From DATIHQ01 sp035480535 (lineage in GTDB: Bacteria > Chlamydiota > Chlamydiia > Chlamydiales > SM23-39), in contig DATIHQ010000072.1 in assembly GCA_035480535.1 (NCBI GenBank), forward strand, positions 1 through 64,000: a DNA stretch of 64,000 nucleotides. The letters run 5' to 3'. Made by a program: the position numbers and the translations under genes. Below are positions 27,089 to 38,811 of this stretch, piece by piece. How positions within the stretch are numbered: the stretch's first letter is position 1; each line of letters begins with the position of its first letter. The notes below the pieces were generated by a model. It was not told the origin of the DNA. It ran no database searches and worked only from the letters and a program-made list of their open reading frames with translations.

Positions 27089-30000
27089 ATGTTAAAGAAG
27101 CCGCCTAAAAGGGTGAGTTTTCGGGAACGGGAAGAGATCATCGATCTTCCTAATTTGATCGAGATTCAGATTAAATCTTATACCCAATTCCTCCAATCTC
27201 ATTTATTGCCCCATGAGCGGGAAAATATCGGCCTCCAAGAGGTCTTTAATGAGATTTTTCCGATTAAGTCTTACGATGAAAAAACAGTCTTGGAATTTCT
27301 CTCCTATAACTTGGGCGTTCCCAAATACTCTCCAGAGGAGTGTATCCGACGGGGAATCACTTATAACGTCACTTTGAAAGTCAAGTTCCGCCTCACCGAT
27401 GAAACGGGGATTAAAGAGGAAGAAGTCTACATGGGAACCATTCCCGTTATGACAGATAAGGGAACCTTCATCGTGAATGGAGCTGAGCGCGTTATCGTTT
27501 CTCAACTTCATCGATCGCCTGGAATCTCCTTTGAGCAGGAAAGGCACCCGAAGGGAACGATGATCTATTCTTTCCGCATCATCCCTTATCGCGGCAGCTG
27601 GCTCGAAGCCTCTTTTGACAATAGCGACTTAATCTACGTCTATATCGACCGTAAGAAGCGGCGCCGCAAGATCTTAGCTTCTACCTTTATCCGAACTCTC
27701 GGTTATTCTACCGATGCCGATATCATCGAAGAGTTCTTTGAAACAGTCAAAGTCAAAATTAAATCAGAGAAAGACTTTGTCAAACTCGTCGGTAAGATCC
27801 TCGCTGAAGATGTGGTCGACGAACAGACGGGTCTCGTCTTTGGGAAAGCAGGGGAAAAACTCACCACCGCGATGTTAAAGCGAATGGTCGATGAGGGAAT
27901 CCAAGCAGTCCGTATCGCAGAAGAAGCGGATGAGACTCACCCTGTCATCAAAATGCTCTCTAAAGATACGACTGATTCTTATGAATCGGCCTTGAAAGAT
28001 TTCTACCGCAAAATCCGCCCGGGCGAACCTCCCACTCTCTCCAATGCCCGCTCAGCGATCATGCGCCTTTTCTTCGACCCAAAACGATACAATTTAGGAC
28101 GGGTAGGCCGCTATAAGCTCAATCGGAAAATGGGTCTTCCCACAACGGATGAGGAAGTAAATGTCGTCACGCTGCGCAAAGAAGATGTGATCGAAGCGTT
28201 GAAATATCTGATCCGCCTGAAACTCGGCGATGAGCATGCGCATGTGGACGATATCGACCACCTGGGCAATCGCCGCGTCCGCTCTGTAGGCGAATTGATC
28301 CAGAACCAGTGCCGCATCGGCTTGGCTCGCATGGAAAAAATCATTAAAGAGAGAATGAATCTCTTTGATTTCTCTTCCGACACAATGACTCCAGGAAAAA
28401 TCGTCTCCGCCAAGGGATTGGCTGGCGTGCTGAAGGACTTCTTCGGCCGATCGCAGCTCTCTCAGTTCATGGATCAGACGAACCCGATTTCTGAGCTGAC
28501 CCACAAGAGAAGACTCTCTTGCCTTGGGCCCGGCGGCTTAAATCGAGAAAGAGCTGGTTTCGAAGTGCGCGACGTCCACCCTTCTCACTATGGACGGATT
28601 TGCCCCATTGAGACGCCAGAAGGTCCAAACATCGGTTTGATCACCTCTCTTTCCACCTTAGCGAAGATCAATGAATTTGGATTCATCGAAACGCCCTATC
28701 GAATTGTGAAAGAAGGGGTTGTGACTGATGAAATCGAATACATGACTGCGGACCAAGAGTCTGATTACATGATCACGCAGGCATCCACGCAGTTGGATGA
28801 ATACAATATGTTTAAAGAAGTGCTCTGCTGGGCTCACCATCGGGGCGAACCGATGGAGATTGAGACGCCGAAAGTCACTCACATGGACGTCTCCTCCAAG
28901 CAGCTCGTTTCTATTGTTGCGGGATTGATTCCGTTCCTAGAACACGATGACGCGAACCGCGCTCTCATGGGATCGAACATGCAGCGCCAAGCTGTTCCTC
29001 TGATGAAAACCGACGCCCCGATTGTGGGGACGGGTTTGGAAGGGCGCTCCGCACGCGACTCAGGCGCTGTGGTAGTGGCTTTGGAAGATGGGATTGTCGA
29101 ATTTGTCGATGGCTATAAGATTGTGGTCGCTCCCAAAGACAATCCATTGAATAAGCGGATCTATGTCTTGAAAAAGTTCATGCGCTCCAATAGCGGAACT
29201 TGCATCAACCAGACGCCTCTTTGCACGATTGGCGATAAGGTAATTGCAGGAGATGTTTTGGCCGACGGTCCAGCGACCGATAAAGGGGAAATCGCTTTGG
29301 GCAAGAACGTGATGGTCGCCTTTATGCCCTGGTGCGGTTACAACTACGAAGATGCGATCATCATTTCTGAGAAATTGATCCGCGAAGACTATTACACTTC
29401 GATTTATCTCGAGGAATTTGAGCTTACAGCGCGCGATACAAAACTCGGCAAGGAAGAGATCACGAAAGATATTCCAAACGTCTCTGAGGAAATGTTGAAA
29501 GACCTCGGCGAAGATGGGATCATTCGGATCGGCGCCCATGTGGAGCCAGGTTCGATTCTCGTCGGAAAAATCACACCGAAATCGGAAACGGAACTTTCTC
29601 CAGAAGAGCGCCTCTTGCGGGCGATTTTCGGTGAGAAAGCGGCTGATGTCAAAGATGCGTCTCTGACAGCGCCTCCAGGAACGGAAGGGGTGGTGATGGA
29701 TGTAAAAGTCTTTTCACGCCGCGACCGCTTGTCTAAGACCGATGATGAGCTGGTGGAAGAAGCGACTCGGATTAAAGATATCCATTCCGATTTCAAAACG
29801 AAAGAAGCGGAACTGCAAATGGAGTTCCACGAAAAACTCGGCGCACTTCTCCTCAATGAAAAAGCCCCATCTGCCATCATGCACCGCAAATCAGGCGAAG
29901 TGTTGGTAGAAGAGGGACAGATCATGACCCAAGAGGCGATCGAGCTTCTGGAGAATGAGAAAGCGGAAGATCTCTTGATGTCCGATAAGGAAATCTACAT

Positions 30001-30847
30001 TGAATTGAAGAAGATCCTTCGCGAATTTGAACTTTCCTATCAAAGCTTGCAGATGCAGCATAAATCAGAAATTGAATTTATGCGCAAAGGGGATACAGAG
30101 CTCGACCCAGGCGTAATCCGCCAGGTGAAGGTCTATGTCGCCACGAAGCGAAAACTGCAAGTTGGGGATAAGATGGCGGGCCGCCACGGAAACAAAGGGG
30201 TAGTTGCGAAACTCGTCCCTGAGGCAGATATGCCTTATATGTCCAATGGCGAGCCGATAGAGATCATCTTAAATCCGCTCGGCGTGCCTTCTCGTATGAA
30301 CATGGGACAGCTGCTCGAAACGCACTTGGGCTACGCTGCGAAAAAAGCGGGAATCTTTGTGAAGAGCCCTGTGTTTGAAGGGTTCCCTGAGTCGAAGATT
30401 TGGGAAATGATGAAGAGCCAGACCATGTTCGTGGATGGGAAAGCCCATCTATACGATGGACGGAGCGGCGAAAGATTCGATAATCGCGTGGTGGTTGGCT
30501 ATATCTATATGTTGAAACTGAGCCACCTGGTTGCAGATAAGATCCACGCTCGATCCATTGGTCCTTACTCGCTTGTCACTCAGCAGCCGCTGGGAGGAAA
30601 AGCGCAGATGGGAGGTCAGAGATTCGGGGAGATGGAAGTTTGGGCATTGGAAGCCTATGGCGCAGCCCACCTTCTCCAGGAGATGTTGACTGTGAAATCG
30701 GATGACGTTGCGGGAAGAACGCGCATTTACGAATCGATTGTTAAAGGTGAAAATACACTGGTCGCAGGTACGCCTGAGTCATTCAACGTGCTTGTGAAAG
30801 AGATGCAGGGGCTTTGCCTCGATATCCGCACAGAGTTTGTGGACTAA
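27089..30847 (+). CDS. rpoB: DNA-directed RNA polymerase subunit beta
   Basis: 1252 residues, the usual chlamydial length. It starts with [16 protein letters not shown] and ends [11 protein letters not shown]. The rifampicin region reads [20 protein letters not shown] followed by LSCLGPGGL, and the active-site blocks [29 protein letters not shown] and [20 protein letters not shown] are intact. The residues equivalent to E. coli D516, H526 and S531 are wild type, but the Ala after Ser531 is Cys. SD AGGAG 8 nt upstream. A 131-bp gap with a palindromic repeat separates it from rpoC. Confidence 0.98.
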   Translation: MLKKPPKRVSFREREEIIDLPNLIEIQIKSYTQFLQSHLLPHERENIGLQEVFNEIFPIKSYDEKTVLEFLSYNLGVPKYSPEECIRRGITYNVTLKVKFRLTDETGIKEEEVYMGTIPVMTDKGTFIVNGAERVIVSQLHRSPGISFEQERHPKGTMIYSFRIIPYRGSWLEASFDNSDLIYVYIDRKKRRRKILASTFIRTLGYSTDADIIEEFFETVKVKIKSEKDFVKLVGKILAEDVVDEQTGLVFGKAGEKLTTAMLKRMVDEGIQAVRIAEEADETHPVIKMLSKDTTDSYESALKDFYRKIRPGEPPTLSNARSAIMRLFFDPKRYNLGRVGRYKLNRKMGLPTTDEEVNVVTLRKEDVIEALKYLIRLKLGDEHAHVDDIDHLGNRRVRSVGELIQNQCRIGLARMEKIIKERMNLFDFSSDTMTPGKIVSAKGLAGVLKDFFGRSQLSQFMDQTNPISELTHKRRLSCLGPGGLNRERAGFEVRDVHPSHYGRICPIETPEGPNIGLITSLSTLAKINEFGFIETPYRIVKEGVVTDEIEYMTADQESDYMITQASTQLDEYNMFKEVLCWAHHRGEPMEIETPKVTHMDVSSKQLVSIVAGLIPFLEHDDANRALMGSNMQRQAVPLMKTDAPIVGTGLEGRSARDSGAVVVALEDGIVEFVDGYKIVVAPKDNPLNKRIYVLKKFMRSNSGTCINQTPLCTIGDKVIAGDVLADGPATDKGEIALGKNVMVAFMPWCGYNYEDAIIISEKLIREDYYTSIYLEEFELTARDTKLGKEEITKDIPNVSEEMLKDLGEDGIIRIGAHVEPGSILVGKITPKSETELSPEERLLRAIFGEKAADVKDASLTAPPGTEGVVMDVKVFSRRDRLSKTDDELVEEATRIKDIHSDFKTKEAELQMEFHEKLGALLLNEKAPSAIMHRKSGEVLVEEGQIMTQEAIELLENEKAEDLLMSDKEIYIELKKILREFELSYQSLQMQHKSEIEFMRKGDTELDPGVIRQVKVYVATKRKLQVGDKMAGRHGNKGVVAKLVPEADMPYMSNGEPIEIILNPLGVPSRMNMGQLLETHLGYAAKKAGIFVKSPVFEGFPESKIWEMMKSQTMFVDGKAHLYDGRSGERFDNRVVVGYIYMLKLSHLVADKIHARSIGPYSLVTQQPLGGKAQMGGQRFGEMEVWALEAYGAAHLLQEMLTVKSDDVAGRTRIYESIVKGENTLVAGTPESFNVLVKEMQGLCLDIRTEFVD

Positions 30848-30861
30848 GGGGAAAAAAAATT

Positions 30862-30946
30862 AACCACAGAGCCCACAGAGAGCACAGAGAAGATGGATCA
30901 ATTTTGCGGCCTTGCCGCCTCTGTGGGCTCTGTGTTCTCTGTGGTT
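30862..30946. repeat. Imperfect palindrome of purine-rich 9-nt modules (copy 1)
   Basis: Two 28-bp arms (30862-30889 and 30919-30946) face each other across a 29-bp spacer. Each arm is three CACAGAG units with variable 2-3-nt links; the TCTGTG cores pair perfectly while the link triplets do not. The element fills most of the rpoB-rpoC gap inside the operon, so it is transcribed and could form a long hairpin. Related elements are at 43728, 46845 and 53742. Confidence 0.8.
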
Positions 30947-30978
30947 TAGATCTTAAAAGTTTATGGGGGAACGAGTAG

Positions 30979-33900
30979 ATGTTTGATGCTGATGAGGATG
31001 TACAGGGATCTCAATTCGATAAGGTAACGATCAAAATTGCTTCGGATGATGTCATTCGAAATCAATGGTCGCGCGGTGAGATCAAAAAACCCGAAACGAT
31101 CAATTATCGCACCTTCAAACCCGAAAAAGGCGGCCTGTTTTGCGAGAAGATCTTCGGGCCGACGCGCGATTGGGAATGCGCATGCGGAAAATATAAGAAA
31201 ATCAAGCACAAAGGGATTGTCTGCGATCGCTGCGGCGTCGAAGTCACCCTTTCCAAGGTGAGACGGGAGCGGATGGCCCATATCGATCTGGCTGTCCCCG
31301 TTGTGCATATCTGGTTCTTTAAGACGATGCCATCCCGCATTGGGAACATTTTGGGCATGTCGACGGCCGATTTGGAGCGGGTCATTTATTACGAAGAATA
31401 TGCCGTGACCGATCCAGGCCGCACAGATCTACAAAAGAAACAGCTCTTGAACGACAATGAATACAGGGAAGCCCAAGAAAAATGGGGCACCGATGGATTT
31501 GTCGCAAAAATGGGTGCCGAAGCGATTCAGTCTATCTTAAAAACGGAAGACCTCGCCGCGCTCGTCATCGATCTAAAAGACAAGCTGCGCAAGACGAAGT
31601 CGATGCAAGCGCGTATGAAGCTCGCAAAACGGTTGAAAATCGTCGAGGGCTACTGCACCTCTACGAATAAGCCAGATTGGATGGTGCTGAGCGCCGTCCC
31701 AGTCATCCCGCCCGATCTCAGACCTCTCGTTCCCCTCGATGGCGGACGCTTTGCCACTTCCGATCTCAATGATTTATATCGACGGGTCATCAATCGAAAC
31801 AATCGATTGAAATCGATCCTCAAGCTCAAGACACCCGATGTGATCGTCCGCAACGAAAAGCGGATGCTCCAAGAAGCGGTAGATGCCCTCTTCGATAATG
31901 GCCGCCATGGCCATCCGGTGATGGGCGCCGGCAACCGTCCTTTGAAAGCCCTTTCAGAAATGTTGAAGGGAAAACAGGGGCGATTCCGCCAAAACTTGCT
32001 TGGAAAACGGGTCGACTACTCAGGTCGCTCCGTGATTGTCGTCGGTCCAGAGCTGCGCTTCAATCAGTGCGGCTTGCCGAAGAAAATGGCCCTCGATCTT
32101 TTCGAGCCATTCATCGTGAAGCGCTTGAAAGATCTCGGCTATGTCTATACGATCCGCTCAGCCAAGAAAATGATTCAGAAACAGGCTCCAGAAGTATGGG
32201 ACGTTTTGGAAGAGATCATTAAAGGACACCCTGTCCTTCTCAACCGCGCTCCAACGCTTCACCGCCTTGGAATTCAAGCATTTGAGCCTGTCCTGATCGA
32301 AGGAAAGGCGATCCGAATCCATCCACTCGTCACGCCGGCTTTCAACGCCGACTTTGACGGAGACCAGATGGCCGTTCACATCCCTCTTTCGATTGAAGCG
32401 CAGCTCGAAGCTAAATTGCTCATGATGGCGCCCGATAATATTTTCCTCCCTTCATCGGGAAGACCGGTGGCCGTTCCTTCGCAGGACATGATTCTCGGTC
32501 TCTATTACATCATGCATGATCCGGTTGTTTTCCCAGAAAAAGCGGGCCGCAAGATCAAGGTCTATGGCAGCACGCAAGAAGTGCTCATGGCCCTCAATTC
32601 GAGCGGAAGCTACAACTGGTATGAGAAAGCGGAAAAAGATCTGACGCGCCGAGATCATTTAGGACGCGGTCTTCACATTCATGAGAAGATTAAAGTCATG
32701 ATCGATGGGGGGATTATTGAAACCACCCCAGGACGTGTCCTTTTCAATACAATCGTGCCGAAACAGCTTGGATTCCAGAACTATGTACTGCGCAAGAAGA
32801 GGCTCGCTGAGCTTGTTCTTGAGTGCTACAAGAAAATTGGTCTAGAAACCACTGTCCAGTTCCTCGATAACATGAAAAACCTCGGCTTTAGCGAAGCGAC
32901 AAGAGCCGCCCTTTCCATGGGTACTTGCGACGTTAAAGTGCCTCCAAACAAACCGCAAGTTTTAGCAGAAGCCTACAAACGGGTGGCGATTGTGAAGAAG
33001 CAATACGAGGATGGAATCATCACGGAAGGGGAGCGTCATTCCAAGATCATTAGTATCTGGACGGAAGTCTCCGATAAGCTTTCAGAGGAACTCTTCAAGC
33101 TGATCTACGATACGACTACGGGCAACCTCAATCCGCTTTATCTCATGGTGGATTCTGGCGCCCGAGGAAATAAATCGCAGGTGAAGCAGTTGGGAGCTCT
33201 CCGCGGCCTTATGGCGAGACCCTCAGGCGAGATCATCGAATCGCCCATTACAGCGAACTTCCGCGAGGGATTGACTGTGATGGAATACTTCATCTCCACT
33301 CACGGAGCGAGAAAAGGTCTTTCCGATACGGCGTTGAAAACGGCCGACTCGGGCTACCTCACTCGCCGTCTCGTCGACGTGGCGCAAGATGTGATTGTGA
33401 CCCGCGATGATTGCGGAACGCTCAATGGCATCGAAGTTTCAGCGATCAAGCAGGGGAATGAAGAACTCTTGGCCCTGAAAGATCGTCTCTATGGACGCAC
33501 TGTTCTTGAAGATATTTATCAGCCCGGCGATAGCACAAAAATTCTCGCTCGATCTGGCGATGTTTTAACGGCTCCGCAAGCTGAAGCCATCGACGACGCA
33601 GGGATTGAAACCGTTCGCATTCGATCGGCCCTCACTTGTGAGAGCCGCCGCGGAATTTGCGCGAAATGCTATGGCTTGAACCTCGCGACTGGCAATCTCG
33701 TCGGTATGGGAGAGGCCATTGGAATTATCGCCGCGCAGTCGATCGGCGAACCGGGAACGCAGCTCACGATGAGAACCTTCCACTTGGGCGGTATTGCCTC
33801 TGCGGGCCTCAGCCCAGAGCTCATTACCGAGCATGAAGGCATTCTCGTCTATATGGACCTTCGCGTTGTTCAAAACGAAGAAGGGCATTGGCTCGCGTTG

Positions 33901-35160
33901 AATAAAAACGGTACGCTCCGGATCGTAAAAGATGAAGGGCGAACCTTAGAAGATTATAAGAAGCTTCTCAATAACAAGTCGATCGAGGCGCTTCAGATTT
34001 TCAACGTCGAGCTCGGCACGAAGATCTTCTTTGCCGACGGCGCGAAAATCAAGAAGGGAATCAAAATCGCCCAGTGGGAACAGCACAGCAGCCCGATCAT
34101 TTGCGAGCGCCCAGGCTATGTCAAGTATGAAGACCTCGTCGAGGGGATTTCCACCCAGCGCGAAGTCAACAAACAGACAGGCCAGGTAGAACTGATTGTG
34201 AAGCAGCACCGAGGAGAATTGCATCCGCAGATCGCGATCTATACCGATCCAGAGTATGCAGAACTCGTCGGTACCTACGCGATCCCCTCCAGTGCGGTCA
34301 TCTCCACACGGGAAGGGCAATTTGTTTCAGCCGGTATGGTTTTGGCGAAACTGCCCCGCGGCGCGATCAAGACAAAGGACATCACGGGCGGTCTGCCGCG
34401 CGTTGCCGAGCTCTTTGAAGCCAGACGGCCAAAAGAGGCGGCTGAAATCGCCAAGATCGATGGAGTTGTCGACTTCCGCGGCGTTCAAAAGAACAAACGG
34501 ATTGTCGTTGTCCGCGATGAAGTTTCAGGAATGGAAGAGGAACACCTCATTCCGCTCACGAAGCACTTGATCACCCAGAAAGGGGACAATGTAGTCAAAG
34601 GACAGCAGCTTACGGAAGGATTGGTGATTTCTCAAGAGATCCTCGATATTTGCGGCGTGCGCGAACTCCAAAAATACTTGGTCAACCAAGTCCAGGAGGT
34701 CTACCGTCTGCAGGGGGTCGATATCAACGATAAACACGTTGAGATCATCGTCCGCCAAATGCTCCAGAAAGTGCGCGTCACCGATCCGGGCGACACCACC
34801 TTCTTGCATGGAGAAGATGTCGATAAGAAAAACTTCCACGAGCAAAATCGCAAGACGATCGAAGAGGGAGGCAAGCCTGCATCGGCCGCGCCAGTTCTCC
34901 TCGGTATCACCCGCGCCTCGCTCGGAACGGAATCTTTCCTCTCGGCAGCCTCCTTCCAAGAGACGACCCGCGTCCTCACCGAAGCGGCCAGCGAGAGCAA
35001 GACTGACTACCTCATGGATATTAAAGCCAACCTCATCATGGGTCACATGATCCCAGGAGGAACAGGGCATGAGTACCATAAGAAGGTCAATAAGTTCATC
35101 GAAAGCCAACAAGCCGAAGTGCTCGATATCGATTTCGAGACCGAAGCTGTCAGTCTGTAA
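30979..35160 (+). CDS. rpoC: DNA-directed RNA polymerase subunit beta'
   Basis: 1393 residues. Near the N terminus the zinc site [19 protein letters not shown], later the catalytic [12 protein letters not shown] with three Asp that bind Mg, and the bridge-helix/trigger-loop region ([38 protein letters not shown]). A second zinc cysteine set lies in [14 protein letters not shown]-rich SD before the ATG. Ends with a strong hairpin after the stop, the probable operon end. Confidence 0.98.
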   Translation: MFDADEDVQGSQFDKVTIKIASDDVIRNQWSRGEIKKPETINYRTFKPEKGGLFCEKIFGPTRDWECACGKYKKIKHKGIVCDRCGVEVTLSKVRRERMAHIDLAVPVVHIWFFKTMPSRIGNILGMSTADLERVIYYEEYAVTDPGRTDLQKKQLLNDNEYREAQEKWGTDGFVAKMGAEAIQSILKTEDLAALVIDLKDKLRKTKSMQARMKLAKRLKIVEGYCTSTNKPDWMVLSAVPVIPPDLRPLVPLDGGRFATSDLNDLYRRVINRNNRLKSILKLKTPDVIVRNEKRMLQEAVDALFDNGRHGHPVMGAGNRPLKALSEMLKGKQGRFRQNLLGKRVDYSGRSVIVVGPELRFNQCGLPKKMALDLFEPFIVKRLKDLGYVYTIRSAKKMIQKQAPEVWDVLEEIIKGHPVLLNRAPTLHRLGIQAFEPVLIEGKAIRIHPLVTPAFNADFDGDQMAVHIPLSIEAQLEAKLLMMAPDNIFLPSSGRPVAVPSQDMILGLYYIMHDPVVFPEKAGRKIKVYGSTQEVLMALNSSGSYNWYEKAEKDLTRRDHLGRGLHIHEKIKVMIDGGIIETTPGRVLFNTIVPKQLGFQNYVLRKKRLAELVLECYKKIGLETTVQFLDNMKNLGFSEATRAALSMGTCDVKVPPNKPQVLAEAYKRVAIVKKQYEDGIITEGERHSKIISIWTEVSDKLSEELFKLIYDTTTGNLNPLYLMVDSGARGNKSQVKQLGALRGLMARPSGEIIESPITANFREGLTVMEYFISTHGARKGLSDTALKTADSGYLTRRLVDVAQDVIVTRDDCGTLNGIEVSAIKQGNEELLALKDRLYGRTVLEDIYQPGDSTKILARSGDVLTAPQAEAIDDAGIETVRIRSALTCESRRGICAKCYGLNLATGNLVGMGEAIGIIAAQSIGEPGTQLTMRTFHLGGIASAGLSPELITEHEGILVYMDLRVVQNEEGHWLALNKNGTLRIVKDEGRTLEDYKKLLNNKSIEALQIFNVELGTKIFFADGAKIKKGIKIAQWEQHSSPIICERPGYVKYEDLVEGISTQREVNKQTGQVELIVKQHRGELHPQIAIYTDPEYAELVGTYAIPSSAVISTREGQFVSAGMVLAKLPRGAIKTKDITGGLPRVAELFEARRPKEAAEIAKIDGVVDFRGVQKNKRIVVVRDEVSGMEEEHLIPLTKHLITQKGDNVVKGQQLTEGLVISQEILDICGVRELQKYLVNQVQEVYRLQGVDINDKHVEIIVRQMLQKVRVTDPGDTTFLHGEDVDKKNFHEQNRKTIEEGGKPASAAPVLLGITRASLGTESFLSAASFQETTRVLTEAASESKTDYLMDIKANLIMGHMIPGGTGHEYHKKVNKFIESQQAEVLDIDFETEAVSL

Positions 35161-35167
35161 TTCTACA

Positions 35168-35195
35168 AGCCGCCCTCCTAGCAGGGCGGCTCATT
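35168..35195 (+). terminator. Intrinsic terminator after rpoC
   Basis: AGCCGCCCT-cctagc-AGGGCGGCT, a perfect 9-bp GC-rich stem, starts 8 bp after the rpoC stop and is followed by CATTT. The T-tract is poor, but the stem is the strongest simple hairpin in the region and marks the end of the rplK-rpoC transcription unit. Confidence 0.65.
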
Positions 35196-35209
35196 TCATG
35201 AGGGAATTC

Positions 35210-35509
35210 ATGTTACATAAAGTTCGCTCCCCCACAACGGGTGAAAGACTCATAGGCGACCTCCAATATTGCTATAGGAACCGCGAGAAAGTGATGCGCG
35301 AGGTGGCTCGAAGAGTCAATACAGAACCACTGAGTGTGTTTGCTTATTTGGGTCTTTCTGGGGGGATAGCATTTGGTCTAGACTTTGTTGCACAGAAAAT
35401 TTCTGATGCCGGTCATCCTTATTCTGCCATGATACTTGAAGCGATCGGGGTACTTCCCGTATTCTATTTACTTGTTAAAGGGTTTTTCGGAGTCCCAAAA
35501 AGGGATTAG
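35210..35509 (+). CDS. Small hypothetical membrane protein
   Basis: 99 residues. The N-terminal 40 residues are basic (MLHKVRSPTTGERLIGDL..., REKVMREVARRV), followed by two hydrophobic segments at about 48-65 and 76-92, ending FGVPKRD. GAGGGA (35200-35205) gives a good SD for ATG 35210. The hydrophobic pair with a short loop is vaguely Inc-like but too short to call. Its stop overlaps the end of the convergent 35506-36102 gene by 4 bp. Not recognised. Confidence 0.55.
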   Translation: MLHKVRSPTTGERLIGDLQYCYRNREKVMREVARRVNTEPLSVFAYLGLSGGIAFGLDFVAQKISDAGHPYSAMILEAIGVLPVFYLLVKGFFGVPKRD

Positions 35510-36102
35510 CCCTTCTTGATATAGAATAAGCCTAAGGCATTCAGGGGAGCTCCAATCAATGCAACGCACGAATAAAATTGCGCGCAAAGTTTTGCTGCTG
35601 AAATTCCGTATGATTTAGTCCAGTTGCTCCAAGATCCTTCTTCAAAGGAGCGGACCTGTCGAGTCGCTGTTTGAAGATGGGTTAAGCGTGTTTGATCAAA
35701 AGCTGCCACTGCTGCTTGAAGAGCCGCTAAGGCATCGCGTCCCGCTTGGATCTCAGGAGCGTTGTTTTCTTGGATCAGCTTCTCTACATCCTCGATCGCT
35801 TGTCTAATTTGTTCTGGGAGCTCGGCTGTGTTTTCTAATAGTCGAACCCAATTTTTTGCTTTTAAGATGAGCTCATCTTTTTTTTCTGTCTTCTGCTGGA
35901 AGGAAGAACCCCATAGCGATAAACTGCGTGAAAAAAGGGCAAAAGCGCAGGCTTTTATGAGAAGAGAATTGGGGAAAACACAGAAAAGGACTGCGCCGGC
36001 AAGGGCACTTCTTTTAGGTGTGTTGAGAGCTTCTTCGAGGGGGGATTCATTTTTTCCTGCTTCTAGGAATCGCTGAACTGGGTGCAAAAAGGCTGGGATC
36101 AT
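35506..36102 (-). CDS. Hypothetical protein with two terminal hydrophobic segments and helical middle
   Basis: 198 residues. A hydrophobic stretch at about 33-57 (SALAGAVLFCVFPNSLLIKACAF), a central helical charged region (70-150), and a second hydrophobic stretch at 172-194 near the C terminus. There is a strong SD (GAGAGGAG) before the ATG. The 74-bp gap to tal upstream on the same strand contains no clear terminator. Not recognised; chlamydia-specific membrane or inclusion-related protein possible. Confidence 0.6.
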   Translation of the reverse strand: MIPAFLHPVQRFLEAGKNESPLEEALNTPKRSALAGAVLFCVFPNSLLIKACAFALFSRSLSLWGSSFQQKTEKKDELILKAKNWVRLLENTAELPEQIRQAIEDVEKLIQENNAPEIQAGRDALAALQAAVAAFDQTRLTHLQTATRQVRSFEEGSWSNWTKSYGISAAKLCAQFYSCVALIGAPLNALGLFYIKKG

Positions 36103-36176
36103 AAAAGAGCTCCTCTCTATTAAAAATTTTAAAGAGAGGGACTTTAATCGGCGGGGGAAAAAAATCCAAGAAAATA

Positions 36177-37133
36177 TTAGTGACGATTCATTTTTTCGCT
36201 GAGGATTTTTTCTAGTTTGACGATGTCTTTGGCGAAGTTGCGGATCCCTTCGGAAAGCTTGTCTGTCGCCATCGCATCGTCATTGAGGAGATAGCGGAAG
36301 CCTTTTTCATCCAGGGTGAGTTTCTCGATGGGGCTTTGCTTGGCTTTTGCGGGGTCGAGTTTGCGGATGACGGGATCTGAACTTTCTTTGAGCTCTTCGA
36401 GAAAATTGGGGGAGATGGTGAGAAGATCGCAGCCGGCGAGCTCTAAAATTTCCTCTTTATTGCGGAAGGAAGCGCCCATGATCTGCGTCTTGTAGCCGAA
36501 TTTTTTATAGTAGTTGTAGATTTTTGTGACCGATTTCACGCCGGGGTCTTCTGCCGGGGGATAACTTGCTACCCCCTCATTCTTTTTATGCCAATCGAGG
36601 ATGCGGCCGACAAAGGGAGAGATGAGGGTGGCCTTGGCCTCAGCGCAGCAAATGGCTTGGGGGAGGCTGAAGAGGAGGGTCATATTGCAGTGGATCCCTT
36701 CTTTTTCCAGCTTCTCGGCAGCCCGAGCCCCTTCCCAAGTGGAGGCGAGCTTAATGAGGACCCGTTTCCGGTCGATGCCTGCCTCTTCGTAAAGGGAGAT
36801 TAGATGGCGGGCTTTTTCTATGCTCCCTTCTATATCGAAAGAGAGGCGGGCGTCCACTTCAGTAGAGACGCGCCCTGGGATGATTTTAAGGATTTCAAGG
36901 CCAAAATTGACAAAGACTTTTTCAAGGGTGTAACCCACCTGATTTTTTGGCTTTTTTTTCCCGTAGCGGATCGCGTCGTCGATTAGGGGCTGATATTGGG
37001 GCTGTTGGCTAGCGGCGAGAATGAGGGAGGGGTTTGTTGTCGAATCAGTCGGGCTGTATTGCTTGAGAGCTTCAAAGTCTCCTGTATCGGCGACAACAAC
37101 TGTAAATTTTTTTAATTGGTCGAGTTGGTTCAT
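36177..37133 (-). CDS. tal: Transaldolase
   Basis: 318 residues, subfamily-1 size. [12 protein letters not shown] near the N terminus, the Schiff-base lysine in [13 protein letters not shown], then [17 protein letters not shown] and [12 protein letters not shown]. It moves a dihydroxyacetone unit between sugar phosphates in the pentose phosphate pathway. In Chlamydia tal follows rpoC; here it is close by but reversed, as the last gene of a reverse-strand run of secreted proteins, and its ATG overlaps the lipoprotein stop by 4 bp. Confidence 0.97.
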   Translation of the reverse strand: MNQLDQLKKFTVVVADTGDFEALKQYSPTDSTTNPSLILAASQQPQYQPLIDDAIRYGKKKPKNQVGYTLEKVFVNFGLEILKIIPGRVSTEVDARLSFDIEGSIEKARHLISLYEEAGIDRKRVLIKLASTWEGARAAEKLEKEGIHCNMTLLFSLPQAICCAEAKATLISPFVGRILDWHKKNEGVASYPPAEDPGVKSVTKIYNYYKKFGYKTQIMGASFRNKEEILELAGCDLLTISPNFLEELKESSDPVIRKLDPAKAKQSPIEKLTLDEKGFRYLLNDDAMATDKLSEGIRNFAKDIVKLEKILSEKMNRH

Positions 37134-37612
37134 TCTACCGGTCCTTTAAAGAGATTGGAGAAGAGGGCACTATTTCCCGTAAATCGGCTATAAAATTTGG
37201 GGAACTGATCAGGGTCCAATTTTTTCTCAAAATCATCGATGAGGATACTCACTTTTTCTCCTCTATGCAAGGCTAGAATTATTTCTTCTATTGTTCCCTG
37301 GGGGATTTGAACCCGCATTTTTCCCTCATGTAAAGGAAGATTTTCATGAAAAATCTGATCGCCGATAGTAAAAGTGGCCTCGATCGAATCGGGGGAGGAG
37401 GAAATGAACCGAAACTGTTTTAAATAGAGAAAGGAATGGATTTCATCCCCAATTCTCACCATTTCGAAGGTAAGTGGGGATTGATCTAGGCAGCGGAGTC
37501 GAGTGGAATCAAAGACGGCATCGCCCGCTAAAATTCCATCGAGCTTCCAAGGGCTGTCGGTGACACAGCCGCAGAGGAATAGTAGAAGGCTAATGAGCGT
37601 TTTTCCCATCAT
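37130..37612 (-). CDS. Small lipoprotein
   Basis: 160 residues with a lipoprotein signal: two start Mets, a short hydrophobic segment and the lipobox LCGC, so the mature protein would begin at Cys15 or Cys17. The rest is a mostly beta, soluble domain ([25 protein letters not shown]). The stop overlaps tal by ATGA and the start overlaps the previous gene by 23 bp. Family not recognised; probably outer-membrane or periplasmic. Confidence 0.65.
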   Translation of the reverse strand: MMGKTLISLLLFLCGCVTDSPWKLDGILAGDAVFDSTRLRCLDQSPLTFEMVRIGDEIHSFLYLKQFRFISSSPDSIEATFTIGDQIFHENLPLHEGKMRVQIPQGTIEEIILALHRGEKVSILIDDFEKKLDPDQFPKFYSRFTGNSALFSNLFKGPVE

Positions 37613-37805
37613 GAATCGTCACGAGGATAATTCCTGCCGTGGCAGTGAATACAGTTGTGGCTGCAAAGACCCAATTTGGCCATTCATTTCCTTTGGCTAC
37701 TTTGTTTGAGTTTTCTGCAGCAGCTCCCGTTTGCTGCGCATTCAACCCAGATGCGGCCAGAAGAATGATGAGCGTCTTATTGAGTCGAAGAATAGATTTT
37801 AGCAT
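37590..37805 (-). CDS. Small signal-peptide/membrane-helix protein
   Basis: 71 residues: signal peptide (LNKTLIILLAASGLNA), a short hydrophilic linker, and one hydrophobic helix (WVFAATTVFTATAGIILVTI) before the basic tail HDGKNAH. AAAGGAGG lies just before the ATG. The gene overlaps both neighbours by about 25 bp. The plan (signal, about 25-residue linker, one helix beginning after a Trp, short tail) is shared with the products of 38452-38700 and 38812-39036. Confidence 0.65.
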   Translation of the reverse strand: MLKSILRLNKTLIILLAASGLNAQQTGAAAENSNKVAKGNEWPNWVFAATTVFTATAGIILVTIHDGKNAH

Positions 37806-38433
37806 ACCCCTCCTTTAAAACAAGGAAATGCCAGTATCCTCCCATTTGGGGGACTTTTTCAGCTACAGCTTTTTGCAACTGTTCCCATTGCTGCTGCTGT
37901 TGCGCCGTTTTTTCTTGATCGGCGGCGAAATGACCTAAGCGTTGGAAAATCTCCTGGAATTCTTCCTTTTGCCCACCAGCCAGTGGAGAAAAGAGATCTG
38001 AGGTTAAATTGAGCGTTCGGAAGCAGTTTAAGAGTTCTTTCTGGAATTTAGGAAAATCTTGTTTCAAAACGGCCCCAGTGAGAAGGTAAGCTTTATTCTC
38101 TTTGACTAGAATGGCTTGCAAGGTTTTTATTTCACCCCAAGGACTCATGGAGGTGATTTCTGTTAGCCGCCCCTCTCCTCCTTGCATTGGAAATTTCCCC
38201 AAATCGCGCCATTGTGTATTCGGCTGCTCTTTGTGAATCTCTTTTACAGCTTTAACATATTCTTTTAGAGGAACATCCACAGTTTCAAAGGCGATATTAA
38301 TCGAAGGGCGAAACTCATTGGAACCTTTTCCAATAAATCCTACTTGTACGTATTCGGAAAGATGCTTAGGTTTAGCGATCTCCCACCCGGTGGGAGGGAT
38401 GAAATAACAAATAGACAGAAGAAGGGAGAACAT
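37777..38433 (-). CDS. Secreted hypothetical protein (PsbP/DUF1795-like look)
   Basis: 218 residues from ATG 38433; a TTG five codons upstream is less likely. Signal peptide (MFSLLLSICYFI), then a domain beginning PPTGWEIAKPKHLSEYVQVGF with alternating strands and a central helix (VPLKEYVKAVKEI), similar in order to PsbP/DcrB-like domains, and a Gln-rich stretch (TAQQQQQWEQLQ) near the C terminus. It sits between tal and atpE, where Chlamydia carries CT311/CT312; homology to those is not shown. Overlaps the next gene by 29 bp. Confidence 0.6.
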   Translation of the reverse strand: MFSLLLSICYFIPPTGWEIAKPKHLSEYVQVGFIGKGSNEFRPSINIAFETVDVPLKEYVKAVKEIHKEQPNTQWRDLGKFPMQGGEGRLTEITSMSPWGEIKTLQAILVKENKAYLLTGAVLKQDFPKFQKELLNCFRTLNLTSDLFSPLAGGQKEEFQEIFQRLGHFAADQEKTAQQQQQWEQLQKAVAEKVPQMGGYWHFLVLKEGYAKIYSSTQ

Positions 38434-38451
38434 GATTTGAACCCACAAAGA

Positions 38452-38700
38452 TTAATGACTATGGCCGCTACCACCGCCACCACCACCACCCGAGTCATTA
38501 TCGATGAGGGCGCAGAGAGCTGCGAACCCCGCAGCTAATCCTAAGCCCCAGCCCATCATGGAGAGGACGGTTGCATCGTGGTTGCTGTACCCAGCCGCTT
38601 CGCCGCGACGAGCTGGACGCCGTCCTGTAGCAGGAGGCTCCTGAGCTAACGCCGAAGTGCAGAGACCGAAGATCAGAAGGGCAATTATTCCCTTTCTCAT
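38452..38700 (-). CDS. Small secreted protein with single helix and Gly7/His tail
   Basis: 82 residues from ATG 38700 (GGAG 8 nt upstream). Signal peptide MRKGIIALLIFGLCTSALA, an Arg/Pro/Ala linker (GRRPARRG), a Gly/Ala-rich helix (GWGLGLAAGFAALCALI), and the tail DNDSGGGGGGGSGHSH. The His/Gly tail might bind metal or act as a flexible anchor. Same plan as the products at 37590 and 38812. Not recognised. Confidence 0.65.
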   Translation of the reverse strand: MRKGIIALLIFGLCTSALAQEPPATGRRPARRGEAAGYSNHDATVLSMMGWGLGLAAGFAALCALIDNDSGGGGGGGSGHSH

Positions 38701-38811
38701 TGAACACGCTCCTACACTCTTTCTCTCATAAAGAGATTTTTTAGGCAATGCCTAAAGCGAGGAGATGATCAAGGCCCCGGCCAATAAGACCGGGGCAAGC
38801 TTCCATTCTTC

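Noticed and set aside
34525..35112. Open frame antisense to the rpoC 3' end
   Set aside because: Shadow of rpoC; no start signals.
35210..35509. Inc protein call for the small gene after rpoC
   Set aside because: Two hydrophobic segments exist, but the protein is short and the inter-helix loop and soluble tail typical of Inc proteins are lacking.
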